Source of the DNA: Phycisphaerales bacterium
GTDB taxonomy: Bacteria; Planctomycetota; Phycisphaerae; Phycisphaerales; SM1A02
Length of the DNA stretch: 64,000 bases
NCBI GenBank assembly: GCA_029242715.1
Contig: JAQWTL010000014.1
Coordinates: 45,952 to 109,951 of the forward strand
Reading direction: 5' to 3'
Shown: in pieces, positions 40,657 to 49,356 of the stretch
How the letters are laid out: each line of letters begins with the position of its first letter
How positions within the stretch are numbered: position 1 is the stretch's first letter
The notes under the pieces: model-generated
Databases searched by the model: none
Seen by the model: only the letters and a program-made list of their open reading frames with translations
What the model was told of the DNA's origin: nothing
Position numbers and translations under genes: made by a program

Positions 40657-41564
40657 GGTGATTCAGTTCCCTTGACCAGTTCCACGAAGATGTCATTCAG
40701 TGTTGGTCGACGCAGTTCAAGTGATCGAATTTCCAGGTTCGACGTCAACCAGTTCATGATTGGTTGAATTTTGGCATCCTGATCAAGGTGGAATTCATGT
40801 GTGGTGCCTTTGCGAGTCATGTTCCGGACCCCGTGAATCATTGGGACTTCGATGTCGCGTGGAGCGATCAATTCCATGGAGAGAACCCTTGGGTTGTATC
40901 GATCATGTACGACATCCATCGGGTCGTCCAGCAGTTTGATTCCGTGGTTGATCAGAAACACTCTGTCGCAGAGTTCCTCGGCCTGGTGAAGAACATGCGT
41001 GGAGAAGATGATCGTGCGTCCGTTCTCATTCAATTCCTTGATGATTGTTCCGAGGAGTGCGGCATTGACTGGGTCGAGCCCTGAGAAAGGTTCGTCCAGG
41101 ATGATCAGTTCAGGATCATGTACCACTGCTGTAATGAACTGCAGTTTCTGCTGCTGTCCCTTTGAGAGCTCTTCGCAGCGACGTCCAAGCACATCAGGCA
41201 GTTCCAGTCGCTCAAGCCACCAGGCGATCTTGTGATCCGCATCCTTTCGGGAGAGCCCCTTGAGACGTGCGATATATCGCAGGAACTGGGCGATCTTCAT
41301 CTTTCTGTAGAGCCCACGTTCCTCCGGCAGATAGCCGATTTGATCCTTGGACTGCAGCGCGTTGGCTCCCAGTACGGCAATGGTTCCGGCATCCGGGTAG
41401 ATGATCGACATGATCATCCTGATGGTGGTGCTTTTTCCTGCGCCATTGGGCCCGAGAAAGCCGACCAGTGCGCCGCGGGGAACATTCAGATCGAGATTCT
41501 GGACCGCCCGAACGTTTCCGTAATTCTTGTCAACGTTCTGAATAGTGACTGCCAGGTCACTCAT
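40653..41564 (-). CDS. ABC transporter ATP-binding protein, NatA-like
   Basis: The 303-residue ATPase has Walker A GPNGAGKST near residue 38, a Q-loop with GYLPEERGLYRKM, the signature LSKGQQQKLQF, Walker B LIILDEPFSGLDP and the H-loop IFSTHVLHQAEE. The EERGLY segment matches the NatA subgroup of drug and sodium exporters. It is encoded directly before its permease and after the LolA-like gene (four-base overlaps on both sides), forming a three-gene unit transcribed leftward from the 42.4-42.6 kb region. Confidence 0.93.
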   Translation of the reverse strand: MSDLAVTIQNVDKNYGNVRAVQNLDLNVPRGALVGFLGPNGAGKSTTIRMIMSIIYPDAGTIAVLGANALQSKDQIGYLPEERGLYRKMKIAQFLRYIARLKGLSRKDADHKIAWWLERLELPDVLGRRCEELSKGQQQKLQFITAVVHDPELIILDEPFSGLDPVNAALLGTIIKELNENGRTIIFSTHVLHQAEELCDRVFLINHGIKLLDDPMDVVHDRYNPRVLSMELIAPRDIEVPMIHGVRNMTRKGTTHEFHLDQDAKIQPIMNWLTSNLEIRSLELRRPTLNDIFVELVKGTESP

Positions 41565-42421
41565 GGCCCCGAATCCTGAGGAGTTTCTTCGGCGGGAGTT
41601 CTGGATGATTCGTTCCCGGGTATTGAACGAAGTAATTCCTGGATGGAGTCTGGAGGCTGGAAGATGTTGGGTGAAACCGTATCCAGAGAGATCTGATCGA
41701 AATCAATGACAAGTTCAATCCCATCACGTGCCATGATCAGTTCATGGAATAGCAGTAGATCGCCGACGGACTTCCAGTTTCGAAAAGAAAGCGATACTTC
41801 GTGCTCTTCAGCCATGCCGGTTTCGATCATGCGTATACCACGCAGCAGGTGATTCTGGCGATCAATGAAGATGCGTTCTTCTGATCCATCACGGGCGATC
41901 TTCTGTATTTCCCAGCATGGATGGCCGTCGTATTCGGCGGGGGCAACTGTTCGGAATGAGCGTGCGCCATCAGTCAATCGAAGGGCCAGTTCAAACCAGT
42001 TCAAGTCGCGGCGGCGTCGTTGTGCATCCACCAACGGAATGATTTCAGCCTGTTTGATGCCATCAGATGTGAGGATTTCCCAGGCACTGCTTCCATCCGA
42101 TCCAACTTCGCTTGAGCCCAGGCTGGCAAGGTCGAGTTGGATACGCATGAGATTGGGTCGCCTGAAGGCGAGATCCAGTTGCCCCTCGGCCTGGCCTCCT
42201 TTAAAGGACAGCTTGGCATGGGCTTTGAATGACTCGAGTTGCCATAGTGCTACGCGTCCGCCGATGGCCTGCACATACCTGTTCATCAGTCCTCGGGCCA
42301 GTGGCAGCACAATCGGCTTTGCTGCAGCAACTGACTGTGCTGGAGCAGGTTGTGCAGTCGGTGGAGACTGGGCAGCAGTGCTGAAGCACAGAAAGAGGAT
42401 TGTCAGAAGGGGGAGGTGCAT
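41561..42421 (-). CDS. Secreted LolA/DUF4292-like protein
   Basis: A 286-residue protein with a signal peptide (LTILFLCFSTAAQS) and a Pro/Ala/Gln linker. The rest forms the half-barrel pattern of lipoprotein-sorting-like proteins: MNRYVQAIGGRVALWQLESF, then FRRPNLMRIQLDLA, YDGHPCWEIQKIARDG and ERIFIDRQNHLLRGIRMIE. Such proteins bind lipids or lipoproteins in the periplasm. A true LolA call is not secure because the length and motifs differ. It is the first gene of the unit with the NatAB-like exporter, which suggests a shared role at the envelope. Confidence 0.6.
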   Translation of the reverse strand: MHLPLLTILFLCFSTAAQSPPTAQPAPAQSVAAAKPIVLPLARGLMNRYVQAIGGRVALWQLESFKAHAKLSFKGGQAEGQLDLAFRRPNLMRIQLDLASLGSSEVGSDGSSAWEILTSDGIKQAEIIPLVDAQRRRRDLNWFELALRLTDGARSFRTVAPAEYDGHPCWEIQKIARDGSEERIFIDRQNHLLRGIRMIETGMAEEHEVSLSFRNWKSVGDLLLFHELIMARDGIELVIDFDQISLDTVSPNIFQPPDSIQELLRSIPGNESSRTPAEETPQDSGP

Positions 42422-42557
42422 GAGGGAATATTGCTTTCGGGGTACGGCATGGTAGTCAAGCCCCGCGGTATCGGTATTCAGAGGCTCTCAGACCCCTACA
42501 TCCATTCATCCGGATAGACGGTTGAAAGATCCAGTTTCTTCTCTCTACAATGCGGAC

Positions 42558-45500
42558 ATGACAAGCCCCCTCCTTCGGGCCCTTGAAAAACGAGTTGTGG
42601 TGCTCGATGGCGCAATGGGATCAACTCTCCAGTCGATGCCGCTGTCCACCGAGCAGGACTACATGGGCCATGAGAATTGTGTGGATCTGCTGGTTCGATC
42701 ACGGCCTGAACTCGTTCAGGAAATCCACGAATCCTTTCTTGGTGTTGGTTGCGATGCGGTGGAGACCAATACATTTGGTGCCAACCCGCTGGTGCTCTCT
42801 GAATTTGATTCTGAGATTGCCTCATGGGCTCGAGGATTGAACAAGGAAGCAGCCGAAGTGGCTCGTGCAGCATGCGATGCGCATGCGACATCTGATCAGC
42901 CACGTTTCGTTTTCGGTTCCATGGGGCCCGGAACCAAGTTGATAACGTTGGGCCAGGTCAATTGGGACACGATGCTCAACTCGTATGGCACCCAGGCATC
43001 AGGCCTGATCGATGGTGGTGTGGATGCGCTGCTTATTGAAACCTGCCAGGATCTCCTGCAGGTCAAGTGTGCGGTCAATGGTTGCTTGAAGGCGATAGAA
43101 GAGGCGGGCAAAGACGCATCCGAGATTCCGATTTTTGTCAATGTGACTATTGAAACCACAGGAACGATGCTGCTTGGAACAGAGATTTCTGCTGTTATTG
43201 CGGCCTTGTCCAGATATCCCATTGCTTCACTCGGTCTGAATTGTGCAACAGGTCCAATAGAGATGTCCTCTCATCTTGAGGCGATCGCCAGAAACTGGCC
43301 AAATCGAATTGCGTGCATTCCCAATGCAGGTTTGCCGGTTCTTGTTGATGGGCAAAGTCATTTTCCACTGAACCCACAGCCTATGGCTGAAAGCCTGGGA
43401 GGCTTCATCGACAAGTTTGGAATCGATCTGGTTGGCGGTTGCTGTGGAACAAGCCCTGCCCACCTTGAGGCGATTGCATCAAAGGTCTTGGAATCGAGGC
43501 GGTCGGATCGAAGCAGATCAGGCTGGATGCCGGGCTGCACTTCGCTGTACAGCCAGGTTCCTTACAGGCAGGAAAGTTCCTTCTTCATCGTTGGGGAACG
43601 AATGAATGCATCAGGAAGCCGCGCATTCAAACGGCTGCTTGAATCCGAAGACTGGGATGAAATGATCTCTTTGGCCCGTGGCCAGATTCGTGAAGGGGCC
43701 AACTGTCTCGACATCAATGTTGATTATGCCGGTCGGGACAATGCCTCAGATATGGCTGAAGTTGTTTCCAGGGTGGTTCGCCAGGTGGATTCCCCGTTAA
43801 TGCTGGATTCGACTCAGGTGTCCACGATCGAAGCGGGGCTGCGTCATGCGCCTGGCAAGTGCATCATCAACTCTGCCAATTTCGAAGATGGTGAGGCCAA
43901 GTTCGATCAGATGTGCTCCCTGGCGGTGGAATTCGGTGCTGGTCTTGTGATCGGAACGATCGACGAGGACCCAGAGGCTGCCATGGCAAGGACGGCAGAC
44001 CGCAAGTTCTCAATTGCCAGCCGTGCCATTGAACGCGCGACGAGTATCGGAGGCCTGGCGACCGAGGACATCTTCATCGATCCTCTGGTCCTGCCTGTTT
44101 CAACTGGTATGGATGCCGATCGCCACAGTGCCCTGGAGCTCATCGAGGGCACTCGCCTGATCCGCGAGGCTTACCCGGAAGTTCAGGTCACCTGTGGTCT
44201 CTCCAACTGTTCATTTGGCCTCAAACCTGCGGCCCGACAGGTGCTCAACTCGGTGCTCATGCATGAACTGCTCGAAGCAGGCATGACCAGCGCAATCGTA
44301 CATGCCTCCAAGATCATTCCGCTGAACAGGATTGATCAGTCTCGCATCGATGCAGCAATGCATCTGATCTATGACAGGCGTACCCAGGCTCATGGTGGCA
44401 CGGGTCTGCCATCAGGTGTCAGTGAAGAATCATTTGATCCGCTTCAGTCATTCATCGACCTGTTTACAGAAGATGAGGAATCCGTGGCTGAAGAAGATCT
44501 TGAGTCCCGATCCCTTGAAGAGTGGCTGCGTGCTCACATTATCGATGGAGAAAAACAGGGACTCGGTGACCGACTGGACGAGGCGATGAAGGTCTATTCG
44601 CCACTGGAAATCATCAATGAACATCTCCTTTCAGGCATGAAATCCGTTGGTGAATTGTTCGCCCGTGGAGACATGCAGTTGCCTTTCGTTCTTCAGTCGG
44701 CAGAAGTCATGAAGATGGCCGTGGGGCACCTGGAGCCTCACATGGAGAAGCTTGAAGGCACGTCACGCGGCAGAGTCGTACTGGCTACGGTCAAGGGCGA
44801 TGTTCATGACATCGGAAAAAATCTTGTTGACATCATCCTGAGCAACAATGGCTGGACGGTGGACAACATTGGTATCAAGCAGTCCATTGAGAACATTGCC
44901 CAGGCATGGCGAGAATCAGGTGCCAACGCAATCGGGATGTCCGGACTTCTGGTCAAGAGCGTTGTCGTGATGGAAGAGAATCTTCGCAAGCTCAACGAGA
45001 TGAATATTGATGTGCCCGTATTGCTTGGTGGTGCTGCACTTTCCCGCCATTATTGCGAGTCCCATCTGCGCGAGGTCTACAACGGTCGCGTCTACTATGG
45101 CAAGGATGCATTTGAAGGATTGGCTTTATGCGAAGTCATCATCGAGGGGGAGCATCGAAAGCTTGATGCTGAAATCGATCGGCGGCTTGCAAGCCGCGAA
45201 GCCGTCAAGACCAGAATTGGGGATATTCATACCGAGGACTCGGATGCCGAGTCGGCAACGGCTGTCATGGATGGCACGATCGTACAAAGCAATGTGGCGA
45301 GGGATATCGAGATACCATCACCTCCATTCTGGGGTAATCGAGTTATCACGGATATTCCACTCAAAGAGATCTTTCCGTATATCAATACGGTAGCGCTCTT
45401 CCGGGGCCAGTGGGGATTCAAACGGGGCAGGCGATCAAAGGCTGAGTTCGAACAATCCATTGAAGAGGAAGCTCGCCCAGTATTCAAGAGCCTTCAGGAA

Positions 45501-46106
45501 TCTCTCATTCAGGACAAGGTTCTTGAGCCAAGTCTTGTTTATGGGTGGTATCCATGTGGCAGTGACGGCAACGATCTTGTTGTCTTTGATCCCGAGGATC
45601 ATGACAGGGAAATTGAGCGATTCAGTTTTCCTCGTCAGCGCAATCGCCGGCACTTGTGCATCAGTGATTACTTCCGTGACGTTTCGGCCGGTGAGCGGGA
45701 TGTACTGGGCCTGAGTTGTGTCACGGTAGGCCAGGGGATCAGTGAACTGGCTCAGCGTCTCTTTGCCAATGATGAATACACCCAGTACCTGTATGTCCAT
45801 GGAATGGGTGTGGAATGCGCAGAAGCGCTGGCCGAACTCTGGCATAAACGAATGCGTCAGGAAATGGGTATTGATGGAGATGATCATCCCAACATCAGAT
45901 ACCTGTTCCAGCAGAAGTATCGTGGAAGCCGATTCTCCTTCGGCTATCCGGCCTGTCCGGACATGAGTGATCAACAGAAGCTCTTCCGGCTCCTGGAGCC
46001 AGAGCGAATTGGTTGTGTGCTCACGGAAAACGATCAAATCGAACCGGAACAGAGCACCAGTGCGATCGTCGTTCACCATCCCGAGGCGAAGTACTTCAAT
46101 GTCTAG
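42558..46106 (+). CDS. metH: Cobalamin-dependent methionine synthase
   Basis: This cytoplasmic enzyme transfers a methyl group from 5-methyltetrahydrofolate to homocysteine through cobalamin. At 1182 residues it carries all four MetH modules. The homocysteine domain has its zinc cysteines in LNCATGPIEM and VGGCCGTSPAH. The pterin domain includes FIVGERMNASGSRAF and LDINVDYAGRDNASDM. The B12 cap and binding domain contains VKGDVHDIGKNLV, where the DxHxxG histidine ligates cobalt. The C-terminal reactivation domain includes RGSRFSFGYPACP for AdoMet binding. ATG 42558 fits the usual N-terminus; a TTG twelve codons upstream is possible. No cobalamin riboswitch is visible in the 136 upstream bases. 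Confidence 0.97.
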   Translation: MTSPLLRALEKRVVVLDGAMGSTLQSMPLSTEQDYMGHENCVDLLVRSRPELVQEIHESFLGVGCDAVETNTFGANPLVLSEFDSEIASWARGLNKEAAEVARAACDAHATSDQPRFVFGSMGPGTKLITLGQVNWDTMLNSYGTQASGLIDGGVDALLIETCQDLLQVKCAVNGCLKAIEEAGKDASEIPIFVNVTIETTGTMLLGTEISAVIAALSRYPIASLGLNCATGPIEMSSHLEAIARNWPNRIACIPNAGLPVLVDGQSHFPLNPQPMAESLGGFIDKFGIDLVGGCCGTSPAHLEAIASKVLESRRSDRSRSGWMPGCTSLYSQVPYRQESSFFIVGERMNASGSRAFKRLLESEDWDEMISLARGQIREGANCLDINVDYAGRDNASDMAEVVSRVVRQVDSPLMLDSTQVSTIEAGLRHAPGKCIINSANFEDGEAKFDQMCSLAVEFGAGLVIGTIDEDPEAAMARTADRKFSIASRAIERATSIGGLATEDIFIDPLVLPVSTGMDADRHSALELIEGTRLIREAYPEVQVTCGLSNCSFGLKPAARQVLNSVLMHELLEAGMTSAIVHASKIIPLNRIDQSRIDAAMHLIYDRRTQAHGGTGLPSGVSEESFDPLQSFIDLFTEDEESVAEEDLESRSLEEWLRAHIIDGEKQGLGDRLDEAMKVYSPLEIINEHLLSGMKSVGELFARGDMQLPFVLQSAEVMKMAVGHLEPHMEKLEGTSRGRVVLATVKGDVHDIGKNLVDIILSNNGWTVDNIGIKQSIENIAQAWRESGANAIGMSGLLVKSVVVMEENLRKLNEMNIDVPVLLGGAALSRHYCESHLREVYNGRVYYGKDAFEGLALCEVIIEGEHRKLDAEIDRRLASREAVKTRIGDIHTEDSDAESATAVMDGTIVQSNVARDIEIPSPPFWGNRVITDIPLKEIFPYINTVALFRGQWGFKRGRRSKAEFEQSIEEEARPVFKSLQESLIQDKVLEPSLVYGWYPCGSDGNDLVVFDPEDHDREIERFSFPRQRNRRHLCISDYFRDVSAGERDVLGLSCVTVGQGISELAQRLFANDEYTQYLYVHGMGVECAEALAELWHKRMRQEMGIDGDDHPNIRYLFQQKYRGSRFSFGYPACPDMSDQQKLFRLLEPERIGCVLTENDQIEPEQSTSAIVVHHPEAKYFNV

Positions 46107-46196
46107 TATCTGCTGATCTGGTTCCTGTCCGCAGATCTGTCGTGGAAAAGTGGCAAGGGATTTCTCGGGCTAAGTGGCTGTCAATAAAAGAATCAT

Positions 46197-46215
46197 GATC
46201 CGATCTGATCGGATC
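46197..46215. promoter_or_regulatory. Perfect 9-base palindrome between metH and the next gene
   Basis: GATCCGATC (46197-46205), one T, then GATCGGATC (46207-46215). It is a perfect inverted repeat with a one-base centre, lies 90 bases after metH and has no T-tract, so an operator-like protein site is more likely than a terminator. The role is unproven. Confidence 0.35.
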
Positions 46216-46358
46216 AGAGAATCCGGCCATCAACATCTCCGTCTCGAAGCAACGGGCCGCAACGTTTAGTCAGTAGCATGTGTTTGAGTTTCATCCCGCT
46301 CTGTTCTTTGAGTGGGTGAGTCTGCAATACGATTTTTCAAATCAAAGGGGGCGTGATC

Positions 46359-46934
46359 ATGTTCCAGATCCTGGCAAATACAAGTGGACAAGCAGCTGCA
46401 GAGAGTGCTGTCGCGGTTGGTTTCATGGCTGCGCTTGGTGCTGCTGCTTGTTACCTGGCAATTGTAGTCGGGGTCTTGGTCGTTGTTATCTGGCTGATCT
46501 ATGACGCAGCCAAGGCAGCTGATCCCAAGCACCGAAACATGGAACCCGGCCTTGTCTGGCTTCTGATCATTCCGATATTCAATGTCTTCTGGAACTTCAG
46601 GGCTTTGCCGGCGGTTGCTGATTCACTTGCCGCAACGTTGCGAGATCATGGCAAGGATGAGGGTGATTGCGGACGGTTCTTTGGTTATATCTGGTCCCTC
46701 TTGATGATCGCTTGGTGGATCCTGCTCATCGTTGGTATTGCGGGTGGCAATGCAATGGCATTTGCAGGAGGCAATGCTGCCTCCGTATCCGTAGCGGCCC
46801 TTGGCCTCATTGGCATATTGAAACTCATCGCCGACTTGGCGATCCTTGTTTGTGTGATCCTCTACATCGTGAAGGTGCAAACCGCCAAGTCGAAAATCAG
46901 GTCTGCTGGCAAGGCACCTGTTTCACCGGGTTGA
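46359..46934 (+). CDS. Membrane protein of unknown function (DUF4328-like)
   Basis: A 191-residue protein with four hydrophobic segments, near residues 22-45, 65-85, 110-130 and 145-170. The core GLVWLLIIPIFNVFWNFRALPAVADSL resembles the WxxPxxNxxxP block of DUF4328 membrane proteins, where the first segments bracket a proline-containing loop. AGGGGG lies upstream; ATG 46359 has better spacing than the GTG at 46353. It converges on the flavoprotein gene with only five bases between stops. No function can be assigned. Confidence 0.65.
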   Translation: MFQILANTSGQAAAESAVAVGFMAALGAAACYLAIVVGVLVVVIWLIYDAAKAADPKHRNMEPGLVWLLIIPIFNVFWNFRALPAVADSLAATLRDHGKDEGDCGRFFGYIWSLLMIAWWILLIVGIAGGNAMAFAGGNAASVSVAALGLIGILKLIADLAILVCVILYIVKVQTAKSKIRSAGKAPVSPG

Positions 46935-46939
46935 ACTGT

Positions 46940-47560
46940 TCAGGATTGATTCTTTTCTGATGAAATCACATCGTGCACGTGGGTACGTTTGCCAGCCCAG
47001 TCACTGAGGATCTCAACAGCTACTTGGGCCCCGATGCCTGCAGCAATTGCAAACTGGCTTGAGCCTCCTGCTAGGAGGCCTGCCACATGGAGGTCTGGCT
47101 CTACGAGGTAGATTCCATTGTGTTCAAGCATGATGCGATTGCTCTTGCCGCCTCTTGGATGACGTACGGGGTCATTCGACAATCCTTCGACTTCCCATCG
47201 CTTGTAGCCAGTGGCCAGGACCAGGGCCTCGCATCGTGGGGTTGTTCCATCATCGAGGGCGACCTCGAATCCGCTGTCAGGATGACGCCGAATCCGCAAG
47301 GCCCGTGATTCCAGAACGGACGCTACGGAGAACTGTTCCAGTTGGGTACGAAGTTCTTGAAGGAGTTCAGTGCCGGTTGTGCCTGGACTGACACCCGGGG
47401 CGTTGTAAAGAATGGCCTGGTTCAAGTCGCTACGATCATCGTCTACGACGAGGATTCGCCGGTCACCAAACCAGGGCTTGCGGTGAGCTGATGCCAGGGT
47501 GATGGCACAGGAGAGCCCACTGGCGCCACCTCCGATGATGATCAGGTCGATTATTGCCAT
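46940..47560 (-). CDS. Short thioredoxin-reductase-like flavoprotein
   Basis: The 206-residue protein starts with a Rossmann FAD-binding motif, IIDLIIIGGGASGLSCAITLAS, and has the second FAD segment ATGYKRWEVEGL (around residue 125) and a C-terminal GIYLVEPDLHVAGLLAGG, which corresponds to the D-x-x-FAD-GD-like end of the fold. Regular thioredoxin reductases have about 310 residues with an inserted NADPH domain and a CxxC pair; both are missing here. It therefore resembles a single FAD domain, like small NAD(P)/FAD-dependent oxidoreductases of unknown substrate. It may also be a shortened remnant. No frameshift is visible. Confidence 0.75.
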   Translation of the reverse strand: MAIIDLIIIGGGASGLSCAITLASAHRKPWFGDRRILVVDDDRSDLNQAILYNAPGVSPGTTGTELLQELRTQLEQFSVASVLESRALRIRRHPDSGFEVALDDGTTPRCEALVLATGYKRWEVEGLSNDPVRHPRGGKSNRIMLEHNGIYLVEPDLHVAGLLAGGSSQFAIAAGIGAQVAVEILSDWAGKRTHVHDVISSEKNQS

Positions 47561-48017
47561 TCCGTTAAATGGTAGGCCTCTTGGGCGATCTGGTCAGCCA
47601 TCCATGCTCACATGTTCAATAAGACCGAGGAGGCCTTCGCATAGAGCGGCAAAGGGTGAAGAGTGTCATTAGGGCTCGTTGCACGTGATGGCCAAACTCC
47701 GTTTAGTGCCTACGCTGTTGTATTGGCGAGAAAATGCCTACAGGCCATGTATTGACAGAGTTTTAGAGTTATTGAAATGAAAATGGGCCGGTATGAAGCT
47801 TTTCATACCGGCCCCTTGTTTTCTTTGCCCCTCATTCATGAGGCCCCATTTCCTGAAGTCAGGAGCCATCCCCGGGGGGGCAATCAATGGGCACGTTGCG
47901 AGCCGAAATCCAATGCTCGCACCCCGTCGCTGCCTGCTATTAGAGATGCGTCAAATCTCGTAGGTGATGACCGGAAGACCATCTAATTTAGAGAAAAAAC
48001 ATTCTGCCTCGGCGGAG
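47561..48017. other. Intergenic region with one strong hairpin, no gene identified
   Basis: About 457 bases separate the flavoprotein start from the thioredoxin gene's stop. The region has a perfect hairpin at 47785-47814 and an isolated TTGACA at 47752. A 69-codon frame at 47777-47986 crosses the hairpin and has no recognisable product. The 3' part is rich in C runs and shows a short inverted repeat (CCTGA-AG-TCAGG). No tRNA or known RNA motif was seen. Confidence 0.5.
47785..47814. terminator. Probable bidirectional hairpin terminator
   Basis: A 13-base perfect stem (47785-47797 pairing with 47802-47814) closes a GCTT loop. The plus-strand side is followed by CTTGTTTTCTTT. On the minus strand the hairpin is followed by a T-rich ATTTTCATTTC, so it could end transcripts in either direction. 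On the minus strand it lies 204 bases past the thioredoxin gene's stop at 48018, the nearest transcript it could end. Confidence 0.65.
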
Positions 48018-49202
48018 CTATTCGGCAGATTCTGCTGTGGAAAGTAATCTTGCTCGAATCTCGTCATCGGAGGGGAGGTTCTTGGCCCCGCGCTTTGATG
48101 CCGCATTTTTGCTTGTGAGAATGATGTTCACATGCTCTTCTTTCGGGTTGAAGGCCTTGAGCATGTCGATGATCTTGTTGGCGTCTTCTTCTCGCCCGAT
48201 GATGAAGAGTACTTCGATGTCACGCCCATGGTTTCTGAAATCGTAATCAAGCATTTCAATGGGGGCATCTGGTTGGCGGTAACGATTTGCCGCATTGTCG
48301 ATCTGGTACTTCAATGACTTCAGGTTGATCGTCTTCGCGAGCTCTTCAAACCGGTTGGCGTCATACAGCTCATCTTGGAGGAAGAAAATCATGCCGTTGT
48401 AGGATTCCCCTTGTTGGCTGGCCATGATCTTGTCATAGAAAGCCAATCGCTCACTGGCCGGGCCACCAAGAGTGGTGTGGAGTGCAGCATAATCCCCGGC
48501 ATCTAATTTCATGGCCTTGCCGGATTCGAGCCTGTCCTGTGTTTCTGCCAGCCATGTCTCGAGTAAAGACTGAGCGGGCTTGTGGCGTTTGGCAAGCCGC
48601 TCGAGGTTGTTCAGAAGGTAGGACCGGCGTACTCCACCAAAGCCAGGCTCATCAACACCTTCAATCCAGCACCACTTGAAATGCTCAAGTGCCTTGTCGT
48701 AAGTTCCAGCGGCAGCGAGTTGTTGGCCTAGGTCGTAATGTGTATTTGTTGATTCAGGTTCGTTTGCGAAGGCCATTTGCGCACGCTTCAATGGCGTCAT
48801 TCCAATGAGGGCGTCCTTTGCTTCACTGAGAAACTTCTTGGCGTCCCTGTATCCAACGAGTCGCCCACCCATGGCACCATCAGGATGAATGAAGACCATT
48901 GTCGGATAGCCTCGGATTTTCAATTTCCGGGCCAGATCCTTCTGTTTTTCAGCGTCGATTTTCAGCGGGATCGTGTTCTCCAGCAGCCAAGCCTGAACAG
49001 CCTTGTCCTTCCATGTTGTTCGATCCAACATCTTGCAGGGGCCACACCAGGTGGTATAGAAATCGATGAAAACCTGTTTCTTCTCCTCGCCTGCTTTCTT
49101 GATGGCTTCCGGATAAGTCAGGTCAAGAAATGGTGGTTCGCCCAGAACGAGACTTGATGTCAGGCTAAGTCCAATGATCACCATCAGGCAGCGGAGAATC
49201 AT
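48018..49202 (-). CDS. Secreted thioredoxin-fold protein with TPR-like region
   Basis: The 394-residue protein starts at ATG 49202, where GGAG lies seven bases upstream and the signal peptide (ILRCLMVIIGLSLTSSLVLG) begins; an ATG nine codons earlier (49229) is the alternative. A thioredoxin-like domain spans about residues 25-140 with the active site FYTTWCGPCKML and the cis-proline segment IRGYPTMVFIHPDG. The second half is helical with TPR-like helices (THYDLGQQLAAAGTYDKALEHF). It is probably periplasmic and could reduce or scavenge disulfides, as in DUF953/Thioredoxin_7 families. The stop is preceded by SRARLLSTAESAE. Confidence 0.85.
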   Translation of the reverse strand: MILRCLMVIIGLSLTSSLVLGEPPFLDLTYPEAIKKAGEEKKQVFIDFYTTWCGPCKMLDRTTWKDKAVQAWLLENTIPLKIDAEKQKDLARKLKIRGYPTMVFIHPDGAMGGRLVGYRDAKKFLSEAKDALIGMTPLKRAQMAFANEPESTNTHYDLGQQLAAAGTYDKALEHFKWCWIEGVDEPGFGGVRRSYLLNNLERLAKRHKPAQSLLETWLAETQDRLESGKAMKLDAGDYAALHTTLGGPASERLAFYDKIMASQQGESYNGMIFFLQDELYDANRFEELAKTINLKSLKYQIDNAANRYRQPDAPIEMLDYDFRNHGRDIEVLFIIGREEDANKIIDMLKAFNPKEEHVNIILTSKNAASKRGAKNLPSDDEIRARLLSTAESAE

Positions 49203-49356
49203 GAGTTGGCTCCATGTAGTTGGGTTCATGCTTGAGAGCAAGCATCATAGCCGTCGAGGTCGGCTTGTTGAATCAAACCGACAGTGATTGGACCGCCAGG
49301 CATCATCAAACGAATCAAGAAAGGTTTCTGCGGGAGCAATCAACGGTGCTCCGGGG

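Noticed and set aside
42422..42557. Possible cobalamin or SAM riboswitch before metH
   Set aside because: The 136-base region is too short for a cobalamin riboswitch and lacks the conserved B12-box or SAM-aptamer core.
47752..47780. TTGACA as a promoter -35 box
   Set aside because: No acceptable -10 hexamer is found 15-19 bases downstream, and the only thing it would drive within 30 bases is the hairpin terminator.
47777..47986. 69-codon plus-strand frame
   Set aside because: It begins within the hairpin arm region, has no ribosome binding site and has no recognisable product.
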